From NCBI GenBank assembly GCA_030549175.1, contig JAUKUA010000003.1, positions 4,712,001 through 4,776,000 on the forward strand: a stretch of DNA of 64,000 nucleotides. Direction: 5' to 3'. The stretch's first letter is position 1; each line of letters starts with the position of its first letter. The position numbers and the translations under genes were made by a program. The DNA comes from Lasiosphaeris hirsuta (taxonomy: Eukaryota; Ascomycota; Sordariomycetes; Sordariales; Lasiosphaeriaceae). Positions 38,718-52,893 of this stretch are shown here, one piece after another. The notes under the pieces were generated by a model. That model had not been told where the DNA came from. It did not search any database and saw nothing but the letters and a program-made list of their open reading frames with translations.

Positions 38718-41700
38718 TGGAGGGAAGGAGCAAGCAGGAAACGTAGGGGCCAATATCCAAAACCAAAAATACCAGCCTCAGCAACCCTGGCGTCTTCCAT
38801 GTGAGAAGGCTACAACTGGCACCCATGCTCTGCAGGGGGGAGGGGTGTGTGTGCAAGACAGAGTCAAGCATCGTGTACCTGCACCCCTCCGCTGGCAGCA
38901 CTCGAATCCATGATCCTTTTTGCCGGTGGGATAAGCCCCAGTGTCCGGTCCTGCTAGCCTTCGGTGACCGAAGGCTCATTGATAATCTTGGGGTTTCCCT
39001 TTTTGGCGACATCCATGCAAGATGATTGGTACCGCCACCCGGGAATTTTGCACAGCAAAGACCAGGCCCAAAGTCTGACAGGACGCCCTGTCAAGTAGCG
39101 GGAACAATTCAAGCAAGGGCTGCGCGCCCAGAAACGACCGGGGCTTTTTTTGTCAATGGCACAGCCCTGACGCTGGGGAAACTAAAACGGCGTAGGCTGG
39201 GGCAGCCGGCGGGCAGGTACCGTGTACGGCAGGAGAGGTACGAGGAGACGGACTGGGATCCCAAACACTAAACGCCCAGACCGTCCGAACTGGGAAATTG
39301 AACAACACCAGGAACAGACGTGGACGGCGGACAGCGGACGGACGGGCGCTCGCCGGGCGCTCTTCGACGTCGTTCCCCCCTCCCCCCCCATTAGGGCTGC
39401 GGCGGATCGACCGTCGCCTGGCGGAGGGGCACTGGGGGAGCACTGGGGGACCTCAGCACTCGGAGGGGGCAAGGAAGCAGGCGCGATGCAAACTCTCTGT
39501 CGATGCGAGACAAAGCGCAGGCCACCTGAGGCCAGCAGATGGTCAGCCTCCGCAATACGAAACGGTCCGTATTGTGTCGACTTGAAGGTCCGAGGTTTTT
39601 CTTCTTGTTCGGCCACCATTTGCTGATCCCTAATCCATAATCCCGCCCGCTGTCCCTGGGCGAGAAGAAGGGGAAGGGGGGAAAGGTGGGTCGCATGCTG
39701 AGTCTGTTGTCCCTGGACTATTGTTCATGGGCCACCGGACTGTCCGGACGGACTCCCCCACGGCGAGCCACCACAGCACAAAATTGCAACCAGGGCGGCT
39801 CGCAGCCCGCCAGCCAATTGCACTTGATTTAGCCGCGGACTATCAGCATCATGCCATTTCTCAGGGCATGGAACGCCGGTGCATCCCATGCTGCCATGCT
39901 GCCATGTCCTGGAGCAAGATGTAGTCGCCGACCGCACTGCGCAGCAAGCACACACGATAGCAAAACGTGTAGTCGCTGCCAGCTGACGGACGTGGTGAGC
40001 CTCATCGCCAGGACGAGCCACCACCGGCTCACCGTCCTCTCATAGGCCAGCGCCGCCCCCCACCTCGAAAGCTCGCAGCTGCCAAGCTGATAGGCCTGGT
40101 GCTACGTCGTAGTGCTGTGGCTTTGTGTGGTAGTAGTAGCCTGCGGGAGTGGGACAAGCCGAAGCTGGATCACGGAATGGCGATGCTATGTCAGCAACTT
40201 CCCGCTGGCCCAGCTCAAAGCCAACGTCAACCGATACAGCGCCGTTCCGAACGGGCCTAGGCGCGATCTTCAACGCCAGCCTGCCCGCAGTTGTGTTGTA
40301 AGTAGTTGTACTGCTATGCGTGATTCCGCATCCTAGAACCCAGGCATTCACGGCATTCCAGGTCTTTCACGCCCAGGCAAGGCAGTATTGCCGAAACCAG
40401 TACTGCTAGTGTCAACATCCAAGATAGGCGGCACGTCTCCGAATAGGCACGATGGCAGCAGTTACGGTGCAAGATTTTGGAGTCGCGCATGATAGTTAGT
40501 GCACTTGTAGTCCAGCAGGGCGACGTGATACATTGCACCGCTCAGCGCGCATCTGACCTGATACCTGGTGTCTGATACCTGATCCTTGCTGGACGCTGGC
40601 TGCTGGTTGGCGTCGGCTGGTGCTTGGTGGTATGCTTGATGGTGCTCGTCAAGAATGGTTTCCGATAGGCTTCGATATACGGTTTCCGCCCCTGCGAGTG
40701 CCACAGCAGGTAGCATGCCCAACTGCAAGGTGTCAAGAGGTGCATGGCCAAAGTACCGAGGGCGGGCTTCCAGCGCTCAAAGAGAACATGCTCAGTTTTC
40801 GATTTCAAATCCACGCCCCGTCGACCCCCGTCAAGTACCGTGGGCGCTGGGACGCAGCCAGGGCGAATCAAGACCGGATCGACGGCGGCCGTGTCCGCAG
40901 AGTTTTGGAGGGCGTGGGCCAGTGTTGACTGGGTGTCGGTGTGGGTGGTGACTGGCTACCTGAGATCGAGATGCCGCACATAGCACATAGCACATAGGCG
41001 AGCCCAGCTACCCGCATATTGGTGATGCTTATGGGCCCATGGGCCCGTCAGAAACCCAGTCGAGCCGACCGTTCCATGCTGCTGGCGTTGGTCGACCATC
41101 AAAGGGACGGCGCGCCGGCTTGGACTGATTACCAGGTCGGCAGGCCTAAATTGCTCATATTGCCCTCCTACGCCGGGACGGCGCTTGCTATCCAGTGCTC
41201 CCGCTGGGCTGACGGCCTTCTATCTGAGGCACCGATGACCCGCTCAGCCGAACCCTTGGCCCGTGGTTCGTCTCGAGCCCTGGTCAGTAGTGGGCTGTGA
41301 GCTGTGAGCAACATCGAGGCGCGGTTCCTGGCTACATCGCACGCGGGACATGGGACGGTATTGCACAATGGAATCATGGAGCAGGCCAAACAGCCCAAGC
41401 CCAGCAGCCCCTGGTCCAGCGATTCAGATACCAGAGCAAGCAGCAGAGCCTCGACTGGTCCAAGATCCGAGGAAAGGCGTAGCAGCGGTCCGAGACGTGG
41501 GGGAGCGGAGCATCGAGCATCCATGCTCCCTGTCGCTTCTGTGGCTTCGAACCTCTGTGGAGCAATCGATGCACAATACAAGACTGTCTGACAACACAGA
41601 GGTCTGAAGACGAGAGGCTCAGCGGCCGTCAGCAACTGCCAGCTGTTTCGGCTTTTGCTGCCTCTTGCTTGGCTGGTCAAACACTGGGGACGGGAGGATT

Positions 41701-44700
41701 GGCGTCTGGAGAAGCAATGGAATCATGAATGACAAGTTGTGTTGGCACCAAGCCCGCAAGCCCCTCCCCCCCCGGAACGCCGGGGCTATGTTGTTACAGG
41801 CGTTTCGCCGTGAGGTACCTTGGTACGGATGGTGCGGTGCGTTCTGTACGAAGCACGCATTCGTAGGGAGTGCAGCGCTGTGCTTCCATGTCTTGGCTGC
41901 GACCTGGTCATTGATGTCATTGCTCCAGGCCGACGGAAATGGCTGTTGGTGCCCTGCAATTTCTCTTTCTGGTCGAAATTCGTTTCTCGCATCACAGCGA
42001 CTCGTTTCTCCTTTCTGCAACCTCTGCGAGCCGCAGCAGCAGCAGCAGCACGTTCCGGGAACAATGGACAATAGTTCAGACAATAGTGTGTAGTATGCTG
42101 CGTAGTATAGGGCAGAGCTGGCTGCGCTGGATCGACAGCAGCCATCACAAGCCTGAGTCGTCGAGAACATGATGGTTTGAAGCTTGAATTGGAAATCCTT
42201 GCTGCAAGTTGGCGACAATTAGGCCCTCTTGCTGCTAGCTCCTACTCCTGTTGGATCCCCACTGCTTGCGGCTTGCTGCTGCCCGCTGCTAGGCGCAGCG
42301 AGTGCCGCAAGTGAGCGAGCGATAACTGGGGAAAAAGCGGGGGCTGAGGGTTCGCAGTTGGCCCCTGCGCACCGCCCCTGTCGTGGTGAGCCTGGGCCCC
42401 CTTGCTCCCTTGTCTCTTCCCTGGATTGCCAAGCCCGTTCCTGGCGTGGTGCTGACTGTGTCGTGCAACAAATTGCAACTCGCTTTCCACGACGCCGTCA
42501 GCCCACCAGCTGGCAGACGGTAGTGGATGCAATTAGCCAGGGCAGCACAAGCGCGGGACAGCTGCCAGGCTGTCTAAGCACCTAACCGAGCGACCCGCTA
42601 ATGTTGCAGATGTCGAGGATTATCGAAAACGGCACTGCGGATATGAGAAAATGTCTGGGCCGTCATCTCGAAGGCGCTCGAAAAAGAACACTATGCACGA
42701 AACCCTGCACGACCATTTCCACCAGATTTACGACTCGATTTCCACACGCCTTTAGGGCACACTCGGGACACTCTCGCCATGCTCTCGACGCACACCCAAA
42801 CTTGGATCTCAGGTCATCAGCAAATTAACCCCCTTTACCCATTTTCCGGATTAGGGTTCAGCATAGAGATCGTAGCTCATGCACATTGCACAATGCCAAG
42901 ATGGCACATATCTATTCTCTCGAGATGACCGCATCTGGATGCATTTGCTGCAGCTCCCAGCGCCCGCCCGCCGTTCGCTGCATCCACCTGCGCAGGGAAT
43001 GCAGCCCTTTTGCGCATGCCTGAGGCGCTATGCCCGAAACGGGGGCATCTCAAATCTCTGTTCGCTCGCTCTGCCAGTGGGGCTGGCTGTGGGCGCTGTT
43101 GGCGGCCGTCTCCTTTCTCGCGCTGCCAGCCAGCCGCCAACCGTGTTCCCTCGACCGTCCGCCACCCTCGAGTCCCACCCTCGAGTCCTCGACGCGCTCG
43201 ACACACCCCCTACCCAGCCCGCCTGCCTGCCCAGGCACAGGGCAGCGACAGGCCCACGCCCGAACGATCCCTCCAGATCCCCCTTCAGCCCTCCTGCGTC
43301 TGCTCGTCCTATCTTTAGCCCATTGCAGACTCCCGGTCCGGTCCGACAAGTGCTGCGCGCTCCCAAGGTGCTGTGCCCAGAGTAGTCCGAGTGGCCACGA
43401 CTGAGCTGTCCAGTGGCTGCTCAGCGTTCAATGCTCAGGCTCACCGTCCACCGCCCACCGCAACCTTCTTTTGGCCTTCCCTTCGAGCGAGAGAGAGATC
43501 GCTACTGCACCCTGTCTCACCACCAGCCACACTCAACCTGCTGTCCAGTCGCCCCGACCGACCATAGCACCGAGGGCTTCGAGAATCCGAAGATCTCCAG
43601 CTTGCGGCCAACAAGCTTGAGAGTTGCCAGCCCGCCGAATGACCCGACGGCCTGACTGCTCAGCCCGCTGCCCGCTGTCGAACACTTCTTGCCTGTCCGC
43701 TGCCCGCTCATGCTGCCCGCTCTCCGCTGCCTGTCCACGGAGCAATGCCAACTGGACAGGCGCATTGTCCGCCACCCGCATTCAAAGGCCCCTGCCTTGT
43801 TCGGGAGTGCATCCCGGCTTTCTGGCTGCCTAGCAGACCCCTTTCTTATTGCGCACATTGCCAAGGTTAATAACTGGCCCCGTTTTCTTTGTCTTATCTG
43901 CCGCCTGGGTCTTGCAACATGCGCCATAGGCCCAACGCCCGCTCGCTCAGCACGCCCGCGTCCTCATTCGGTCCGTTGCGGCGGACTTGGAGGCCTACCC
44001 AGCTGGGCATATGGTCATCAACATTACTGACCGTTATCCATATCGCCCCATTATCAAACGTGTCAAGGCGGTTCTTGAGGTGGTACCCTCTTACTATCAC
44101 TGCTGTCAATAACGGCTAAGAAATTGAGTAGCCTCGCTTCCACCACCACCGGACTCCGGATCACTGCCGTCATGCAAACTAACCCACTGCACCCACGAAA
44201 AGAACTGCTTGGCGACTGACAACATCACGGCAGGTTGCTATCCCGGGGAAGAGGAAGGCGATATCGTTGCCCTATCTTAACCCTATGAAAATAACGCCAA
44301 AGTTCCCACAGCCAAGCGACGACAGAGCCAGATAGCCTCCCTACGATCCCCACCGCACTCTATCTCCCCTCTGCCGCATCTTTTCCTGCGGGAACAACCC
44401 CACGATTGTGTCATCTGTCCCTTTTTTTTATGCACCCAGGTGAGCCCGCAACCAGGTCTACGAGCCGTACTTCCCACATTACCTCCAAAGTGGTGTGAGC
44501 AGCTCGACTTGGCTAGTGCATTGCTCGTTGTTTCTTGCTCTTGCAGGCAGCACCCATGCCCCCCAGAATTCGTCTGTCCGCAGGAAGCCATCATCTAATT
44601 ATTCTTCTACGTGCATTCAAAGTGTCTCCTGTCATGGCCTTGGTTGCCAATCGGCCGTGCTCCAAGTACAGGGGCACGGCAGATCGAAAATTTCTCGAGG

Positions 44701-45025
44701 CAGCTCGGCACGCCAGGTCCCGGAAAAACAACAGGTACTGGGGGGTTAGGAGGGACGAGGTCGTATCATAGTTCGGAATTATCCCGTGGCCATGACTGGC
44801 CAGCTTCTACGTGCGCTGTTTTGCAATGCAGGTAAGTCCTGTAGTCTTCGGGGCTTGTTCGATGGCACGGCGTTTGGCTCATAGATTGGCCTCCCGACCA
44901 AGACATGGCTCGGGAATCCTGTGTGCTCCCCGCTCCATCTCTTGTCTTTGCATCAGCTCGTCCCGGCGACGTGGCACCCGGGTTTTTTGCTCTCTTCGTT
45001 TACCCTTTGTGTCCTTTGGGGGAAA

Positions 45026-45042
45026 CCCCCCCCCCCCCCCCC
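45026..45042 (+). repeat. C17 homopolymer
   Basis: Seventeen consecutive C in non-coding sequence between the PKS and oxidase genes. Confidence 0.9.
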
Positions 45043-48000
45043 GGATCAAGACATTGGCTCCTTGCGCCGAACCAGCCTCCATACTGCAATTGTCACAGAT
45101 CGCGAGTCTGGGGACGCCCCAAGCTCTTGATGCGGTGTTCTGATCAGATGTGATGGGCGCTCATGCCCACATCCAAGACTCTCTGGGCATCCAACGTGTC
45201 ATTGATGCATCGGGCGTTACTCGATCGAGTGATGACTGAGAGGCCCGAGCTCGCTCTTCAAGAGTCGTCTCCTTTTCCTCGCACGCTTACCCCCGTAGTT
45301 AGCTGTTTAATCCCGGATGTAAACCAGCATACTACTGTACGTATGCCCATGCTCGTATGGGGTTTCGCTTTGGCAAAGCGATTGCGAAAACATGAACGAC
45401 GGAAAGAGAGCCAGTCTGCTTGCTGTGCCCCTCCTGAGGCTAAAAGTGTAGGGCAGCGCCCCAGATCAACCATCAACAAGTAGTGATGATCGCATGCAGG
45501 TTGAAAAGTCCCTGCTGTCATGGCCTCCTCGTTTTACACACGCACACACTCCTGGGGCTGGGGCTGCGCAAGTAAACCATGGCCGACTATTTTGCTGTTT
45601 CCCAAGTCCTTTGCAGTAGTGTGTTAGCTCGCCTGTGGGCGCCATACCAGGTCACCGTTGGCGGGCACGCTGGGTTAGTTTTGCGATTGTTCTCTCTCAC
45701 CCTGTACGGTCCTACAGCGGTTTCTATTTCCGAGGCATGGAAACTAGGAGCTGCGTCGCTGCAGCGAGACGGGCTAGTTCCCCGTGGGTCCAGGTTGAGA
45801 AGTCACACGCTGTGACAGGATGCTTCGTTCAGACGAGCACATGGGTGCCCGCCTTGGCCTCTTCACGGTGCCATGTCCCTGCTCCCTCAGCGTCGCCTAA
45901 CAAGCATATGCTGCTCGGTTTACACAGCATGGTCTTCCAGATGCCCACCCTGGCCGGCTCGGCGATGGCTTGGAGGCAAACCGTTGGCCCCGCCTCAGCT
46001 CCGGTGCAGTCAGTCAGTCTCTCTCGGGTCATCCTCCGGCCGGGACTCCGCCTTGTGGCCAGCCGGCTTGTAGCCTATAAGACGTCGCCGCCCCCGTCCG
46101 TGTAGTAATAGTTGGAAATGAGCACCGCAGGCAGGCGCCACGGCCATCGGATAAAATAAGAAAATAAGCATTCATAAGCAGACGCGGAAGCAATGCGCGA
46201 CAGCCTGTCTGGTCGACCCCCTGTATTGATGTTTTGAACGACACCGAGACTCCCGTTGCCAGCCAACGACAGCCAGGCAGGCCAGCCTTCAACTGCCGCT
46301 CCCGTAGGGCGCTCGCGAATGGGAAGAAAAAGGCCCCTGACGGCAGCCAGCCGGTCGCCTCCGAGAGGGCCTACCGCTCTTGTCTTGCCCGAGACGTACA
46401 TCCAGCGTTGCCGGCTTGCAAGTCGCCCGGCGAATCACGGCTGCCGGAGAGCGCCTCGGCCGTCCTGAGTGGTCGGACTTACAACAGCATCTGGCCCTGG
46501 TCTCTTTTTTGGGGGTTTTTTTTTCTCTCTTCCATCCTAGCCGGCAACTTCACCGGGCTGACAACTCATCGACTCCCAACGGCTTGGGGCTGCTAGTTTG
46601 GGGGCTGGGCTTCACCGGCATGTAGGAGTGGTGTGAGAGCAGCTGTTCGATTCCGTCTGCACGGCAGTACTACATGCCTCCAGTCACATAAGGCTGCGAG
46701 AGCCACTAGAGCCAGAACCCCTTACTGCCCCATACGTATGACATGCCTTCGACATATGTAAATAATAGCTGTGAGGCGTTCCAGCTCATATATACAAACA
46801 TCCGTACCATCCACACCGCAACCTCGTTGGAACCTATCCTGCTCTCCCCAGAAGGGTGCATGAGATGATCCTCCCATCCCGTTCCAAGTACAGACAGACC
46901 CTCTGCTCGTCTTGGTTTGCTTTGCTGGGAACCACCGCCAGCCGCCGCCACTGTCGAACAAGATCCAGACACTATTAGGAGTGGTGGTGAGCTGGCTTGC
47001 GCCGCTTTCTCCATCCTCCATGTAGCACGAGAAGTTAATTCCCATGACAAAGGGTGTGTTGGGGGGCAGGATCTCATCTCTCAAGGGGATATATATATGC
47101 CTGGCTGTATGCCGGCCTTGTCTTTCCTGTAAAATCTCTGGTCCTCTCCTTTCCTCCGTTCCCGCTTCCGATCCTCGCTCGGTCCGCTGCCCGTCTTGTC
47201 TCGAATGCCGGTCTTGCTGTATGACGGGGCTCGACACCTGCGTCATGTCGCCGCCGTGTCGCCATGTTATCGGATGCCTACCCACATCCATCCACACACT
47301 CGCATCGCTGTCTCATCGAGATGCCTTGGCCCGGCATGACAGTGGGCCACACAGCAGCCGACATCCCACTTCGACGACATGATAAACATTTTTTCTCCCG
47401 TCCCCAAATCCCTATCGTCTCTCTCCCGATGCCCATCCTCTCGACGGCAGGTTTTCCCGTGTTTCCCGTCACATCACCCGGCCTCGATATCTTGATTACC
47501 TATCTTTTTTCTTTCTTCTTTTGCGGCTCCGGCCACTTAGATAGCTTCTCATATCAACGCCAGCCAGGTCACCAAAGAAAGGCCAAGCAAACTCGTCTTC
47601 TGGTCGACGTTGAGGAATCCAGCGAACGCTTTGTTGTCACTGAGGATACATCGACCCCCTCGCCAAGACCGTGTCGACGCCGGCTTCACTCCGGCTCTAG
47701 TAGTAGATAGGATAAACACGGCCGGCCTGACCGGCCTGAGCTAGCCAGTCCATATCGACTCGAACGTGGACAAGTCAGTCCCATCCGTCACCCACGATCC
47801 GGTTTTCTGTCTCTGGTCCATCAAAACCTTGGGCCACCTCCAATTCTCCGCCGGGATCCATCCAAGATACCTTGGGGTACTTAAGGTATCTAGATATACC
47901 TTACTCGATCTGGACGACGATCCGAAAGCAACCAAGATGGCGAGGCGAAGACACAGCACGCAGCCTGACTAAGATACTTGATGGTAAATCACCAAGTGGT

Positions 48001-48825
48001 CCATGGCGATCAAGTGCTCTTGGCGACTCAAATCCCACCACTCACCAGCGAGTCAGGACAGTCCATCTCGACTCGACACCCATCGGAGCACACTAAACCC
48101 ACAAATAACCCCGAGTCGCAGTGCCAGCGGCATTATCCCCCATCCCATTCCGCCTCCAGACAGGTACTTCACTCGAGCAAGGTCACCGCAGAAGCCCTCA
48201 TCACCCTCACAACGCATCATACACGTCATGCCAATCTCGCAGCTACATGTCAACCTCACAGCTACATCACGTCTGGCGAATCGGCAAATCACCCAAGACA
48301 CGTTTTATGAATTCCGTTTATCTTTTGCTAAGTGGCATCTCATGCGATCTTTTTCTATTACCCCCACGTCAACTCGCTTGAACAAACCAAGCCATTCGAT
48401 TGCAACGGAGAGCTGGCAAAGAGGGACTGACGAAAAAAAAAACCAGCAAAACACCCCCAAACCCCTATGATGTTGCCGGCGGTGCCGCATATGACAAGAA
48501 GAAAACAAAACAGAATCCAACTACTATTAAGCCCCGGCATGTTAGTCGGGGTCACCACGGCCGCCAGTAGTTGAGTGACGGCCGGCGTAGGTATGTCTGT
48601 GGTATCATCCATCCCAATCCCATTCTATTCCATCTTGACACAACAGTCATGATCATCATCCTTTTTTTTCTTTCCTTCGTGAGGACATCATTTCACACAC
48701 CAGACACTCTGCTCGTAGTGATAGACCAGCGACAAGAGCTTAGCTCGGCGCAATGTACATGGCGCTATTTAACTCGTCAACATCATGCCCGCCTTCAATC
48801 GAAACCCAGCAGGAGGAAAAAAGGC

Positions 48826-50573
48826 TTACCCATTGTATATAGTCGGCGGGACCGTCACGAACCCGGTGGTGTCGGTGTAGTTCTGCGTGTTGCCAGCAGC
48901 ATTGCCCTGGTACGGGATTTTCTGGATCCTGCAGTTATCGAGATGGTCATCCGGGAAGACGAGGCCCTTCAGCTTGGACGGCGCCTCGATAATAGTGACG
49001 GTCAGTCCCATTTCAACGTGCCACTCAATGTGGCAGTGGAACAGGAACACTCCGGGGTTGTCCGCCTTGAAGCGCAGCACGGCGTACGACTGGCCATTGA
49101 CAACCACCGTGTCCCGCCTAGGCGGCTCTGACGCATAGTTGACGTCGCGCTCCGGCCAGGAGCCAGCCGTGGGGCCGGGACGGTCGAGCACCTGGAAGTG
49201 GTGCCCGTGGAGATGGAACGGGTGCGCCGCCTCGTCAAGGTTGTTGACGACAATCTGGACGACATCGCCGTCCTCGACGATAAAAGGGTTCACCTGCCCG
49301 TAGATGAGCGGATTGGAGTTGTCATCGCCTGTTGTCGCTGCCGTGTACAGAGTGGGTACTGCTTGGCCAATGTATGTGACATTGTTGAAACATGCGCGCG
49401 GGTAGCCGTTGGCGTCAAAGCAGAACTGGAAGTCAAGCTTGATTAGCTTGTTGTAGTCGGCGTAGGGCGCCGCGCCATCGTATGCCTGGAAGTGAGCATC
49501 GTCTACCGGATTCCAGACGTCGACTACGTCAACCTTGTCTAGCGGCTGCGTGTTGTCCATGACCAGGTAGCCGGTGAAGTTGTAGGGGAACCGCAGCGCA
49601 CCGAGAGCTGGGTTCTGGAAGTCTCGATTCACGTCGAGTGATACGAGGAAGGGGTAGTTTCCGCTATCCCGATCGATAGCCTCGATGATGAAATCGTAGC
49701 GCTGGGCTGGGGCGACACGCAGCTGATATGCTTCCTGTTCCTTGATAAGGGCGGCGTCGTTCATGATGACCTTCATGGTGTGCGAATCAAAATGAAGGAA
49801 AGCGCCAGCCAATGCTGCAAAGTTGATGAGACGGATGCGGTACTTCTTGCCTTTGACAAAGTTGATGTTGGCGCCTTGTCCCTCGTTCACCAATATAGTG
49901 TCTGGGATGGGAGGCTGGAAGCGAGTATTGGCAGGCACCAGCATCTGTCGAACGAGGTCGAGGCTCTGGTTACGATACCTGCCAATCAAGTTAGCGTCTG
50001 AAGCCATGCCATTGGGCGAGATGCAACGTACCAGTCAGAGACGGTGAGGATGACCTCCTCGTCGTACTTGCTCTTGTTGGGATCATCCGGATCGTGCACG
50101 ATGAATGGGCCTCGCAGGCCGTCGGGATATTGTCCCATGTTATGAGAGTGATCTGATAGTCTCATGTCAGTGCCTCATCACAGTGAATACGAGACTGAGT
50201 TGAACCTACACCAATACGTGCCAGCCACATCTACGACGAATTCATACTTGATGAACGATCCGGGTGGGACAGGGCATTGTGTGACGCCACTCGGGCCGTC
50301 CATGTCCTCGGTAGACACCTGGTTGATGCCATGCCAGTGAAGGCCGGTAGTCTGGTTGCCGAGTTCGTTGCTGAGGTGGACCACGACGGTATCGCCGACA
50401 TTGGCCTCGATCGTAGGGCATGGCCACTGGCCGTTGATGCCAACGAGTGGCCTCCCGACGCCATCAGGAGCTGCCCACACCCATGTTGCAGTGAAGTTGT
50501 ATGTGACGGTGGCCGCCCTGGCAGCGGTGGCCAGGGACAGCAAGCTGAACGCTAGTGAACGCATGACGAACAA
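48826..50573 (-). CDS. secreted multicopper oxidase, Fet3/Abr1-like
   Basis: Blue-copper oxidase coupling substrate oxidation to reduction of oxygen to water. Exons 50573-50210, 50152-50032 and 49978-48826 give 545 residues. An N-terminal signal peptide ends near AARA (about residue 20). Copper ligands are intact: HWHG (H79, H81), WYHSH (H123, H125), [10 protein letters not shown] (H414, H417, H419) and [12 protein letters not shown] (H476, C477, H478, H482, with leucine 487 at the axial position). The [11 protein letters not shown] and GNAAGNT blocks resemble Fet3 ferroxidases and Abr1 of the Aspergillus fumigatus melanin cluster more than classical laccases. No C-terminal membrane helix is seen before the stop, so secretion is likelier than anchoring. 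The terminal codons read GGG TAA GCC and contain a possible GTAAGC donor, so the C-terminus may continue on another exon. Neighbourhood suggests late melanin oxidation; ferroxidase activity remains possible. Confidence 0.88.
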
Positions 50574-52881
50574 GTCCCCCGGGGTGGAGGGAAGCGATCT
50601 TGGAACAACGAGTGTAGAGGTGAGGATCGCTATTAACTATTAAAGAAAAGACAAACAGAGGTAATGAAATCCAAGAACCCGTTGCTGACACTGAGAAATA
50701 AGATCAGCGAGAAGAGCAATGCATGAGGAGAGGGAGACGAAAGGCATTTAATAACTTGAGGGTAGCGCGGTGCGAGGCTGCAGATGCAGCCACCAGACCA
50801 TACTATTCAGCACATCAGCCCAGCAAACCATCGTTGACCTCACTGGTGTTCCATGTGGTCGGGGCACCAAGAGCCTTTTCCTAGCGTGCCTGGCTGGGGC
50901 GAGGCGTGCAGGATGGAGTGGAGGCTGAGATGACAGAAAGGTTGGAGGATGAGCCTGGCGGCCCTCGAGGGCCACCCCGGACCGGGTTGGCCTGGCTGGT
51001 CTGGCTCGTGAACAACACAGCTTGTGTACTCTTGGTATTGGGTAGCTGCAGGTCGGGCTTCGGTCCCTGACAGAATCCCTAGACAGGATCCCTAGCCTAG
51101 ATGGCACCCTCGTTAGTGATTTGGCACAGAGCGACTTGCACTTGCACTGGCCCGGTGAGCTTTGGTCACAGACACGACGAGCCTCAAGGCGTATCCCGTA
51201 CACAGTTGGGGGTTACAGGTGAGAGTTAGAGTAGGGCGTGGCAAGGGGGTCTCGGCCAGGACTACCTGGGCCAGGGCCGCAAAAGAGGCGGTATTCTGGT
51301 ACCATAGCAGTGTATGCTCACAAGGTGTAAGAAAATGATGACCAGGTTGGAGTTTGGCGGCTAGCCCCTCCCCGAGACAAGACATATGCCCAGTGCGGCG
51401 CAGTTTGCTGCAGTCGGCTTCGTCCAACGTCTTGAGCGGCAGGGGGGGTCCTCAGCCATAACGCCACCAGTGTGTAAGTGAACATCATATTTGTGGCCCT
51501 ATAACGTTGTCGAGAATGTGGGGAGAGGGGGAGGGGGGGTAAATGGGGGGCAGAGAGGGAGATGCTCCAAGCTCAAGCTTGTATGTACAATCTGTATGTA
51601 CATGTTTTGCATACAAGGTGCAAAAACACGCGAGCTAGGGCGCATTGGGAATTCTGAGGGCGAGGGGAAAAAACTGCAACCTTCCAAATCTGGCAAACAA
51701 CTTCGCCGAGGCGCTGTCCACTGCGCCTGATGACAGTCTCGACGGGCTCACCGTTTAGAGCTAACTCCCGGCCATTGGGCATGCTTGGCGATGGGAGATG
51801 CAGGCCAAGACAGGGACAACCGAGGGCTCGGACACGATATCGATAGGGCTGTCAGAAAACAAGAGAAGCGGTACGCTGACCAATTCAATGAACAAGCCGA
51901 TTATCTCACAGCCCTCGACCGCGAACAACTACCGCCAAGGTTTGGGTTGAGCGCAACCAACGGCCTGCTAGTGAGCCAAGTTGTTCGAGCCGGCTTGGTC
52001 GGCTGAGCTGGCTGCCGGACTGGGGTGTCTCTTGTTGTTGACAATATCTGCGCTAATGGGCACCGCTATGGCCACACGTCATGCCAGCAACGCTCCTGGG
52101 GTTCCCCTCAGACATAGTGCCTCAGACATAGGGGCATGCGGTGCGATGCGGACACAAAGGCGAGAACTAGTGGTTGGTCGTGCTACGCAGTGTGCAACCC
52201 GGAACAGTAGAGATGCAGCTAATATCAGTGCCGATCCCGAGGAGACCATGCATCATGAGGTATTGGGCAAGATTCTTCAGGAACCTCTGTGACTTGTGTG
52301 GATTCTCTGGCTGCTCGCGCGCTTCTTGTTGTTTGGGATCCATGTTGTGGTGCCAATGTCGACAATGTGCCACCAATATATCGCTAAGTGTCAGGGCAAC
52401 ATCGCGTCTGGAGTCTTGACTAGGCCTAGGGCCTAAGGCCTTGGCGATTTTTGACAGTACGGTCACCCACGACTCAGCTTTTCAGCGACATCAAAAGTCT
52501 CAGATTCGTGATAATGCCCCCGCCCACACGTGGGCGGCTGGACGGGAGCCCAATCACCGGGCTCGAGGCCCTGGAGCTGGCTGGCTGCCTCCGTGAGTCT
52601 AGTCATCGATAATGCGAGCGTACTGCAAAACACATAAAGTAAGGATGAATCGAATCGACACGATCGGCGCCAAAGCGCGGAAAAGGGAACTAAGAGACGA
52701 CGATCGGCTCTGGAGCGGCGCCACAAGTCTAAAGCGAGTTAGGACGGGTCGCTTGAGCACGGCGAATGCGCGAAATGCGGTCTCGTGCTGCTTGGGCCCT
52801 GCTTTCGTGCCCCGAATCATGGTTTGTTCGAAACGAGGGTCTTGGGGTCGCTGTTGGGTCTCTTGGATCTCGCGTCTGAAA

Positions 52882-52893
52882 CCCCCCCCCCCC
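52882..52893 (+). repeat. C12 homopolymer
   Basis: Twelve consecutive C in non-coding sequence. Confidence 0.85.

Larger units (their letters stand above)
38629..48825. other. gene-free stretch between PKS and multicopper oxidase
   Basis: About 10 kb between the PKS start and the oxidase stop. The first few hundred bases on the PKS side are its promoter. Many short frames overlap on both strands but none shows a domain, signal peptide plus domain, or plausible exon chain. A C17 run lies at 45026-45042. No tRNA-like cloverleaf or retroelement was recognised. Confidence 0.5.
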
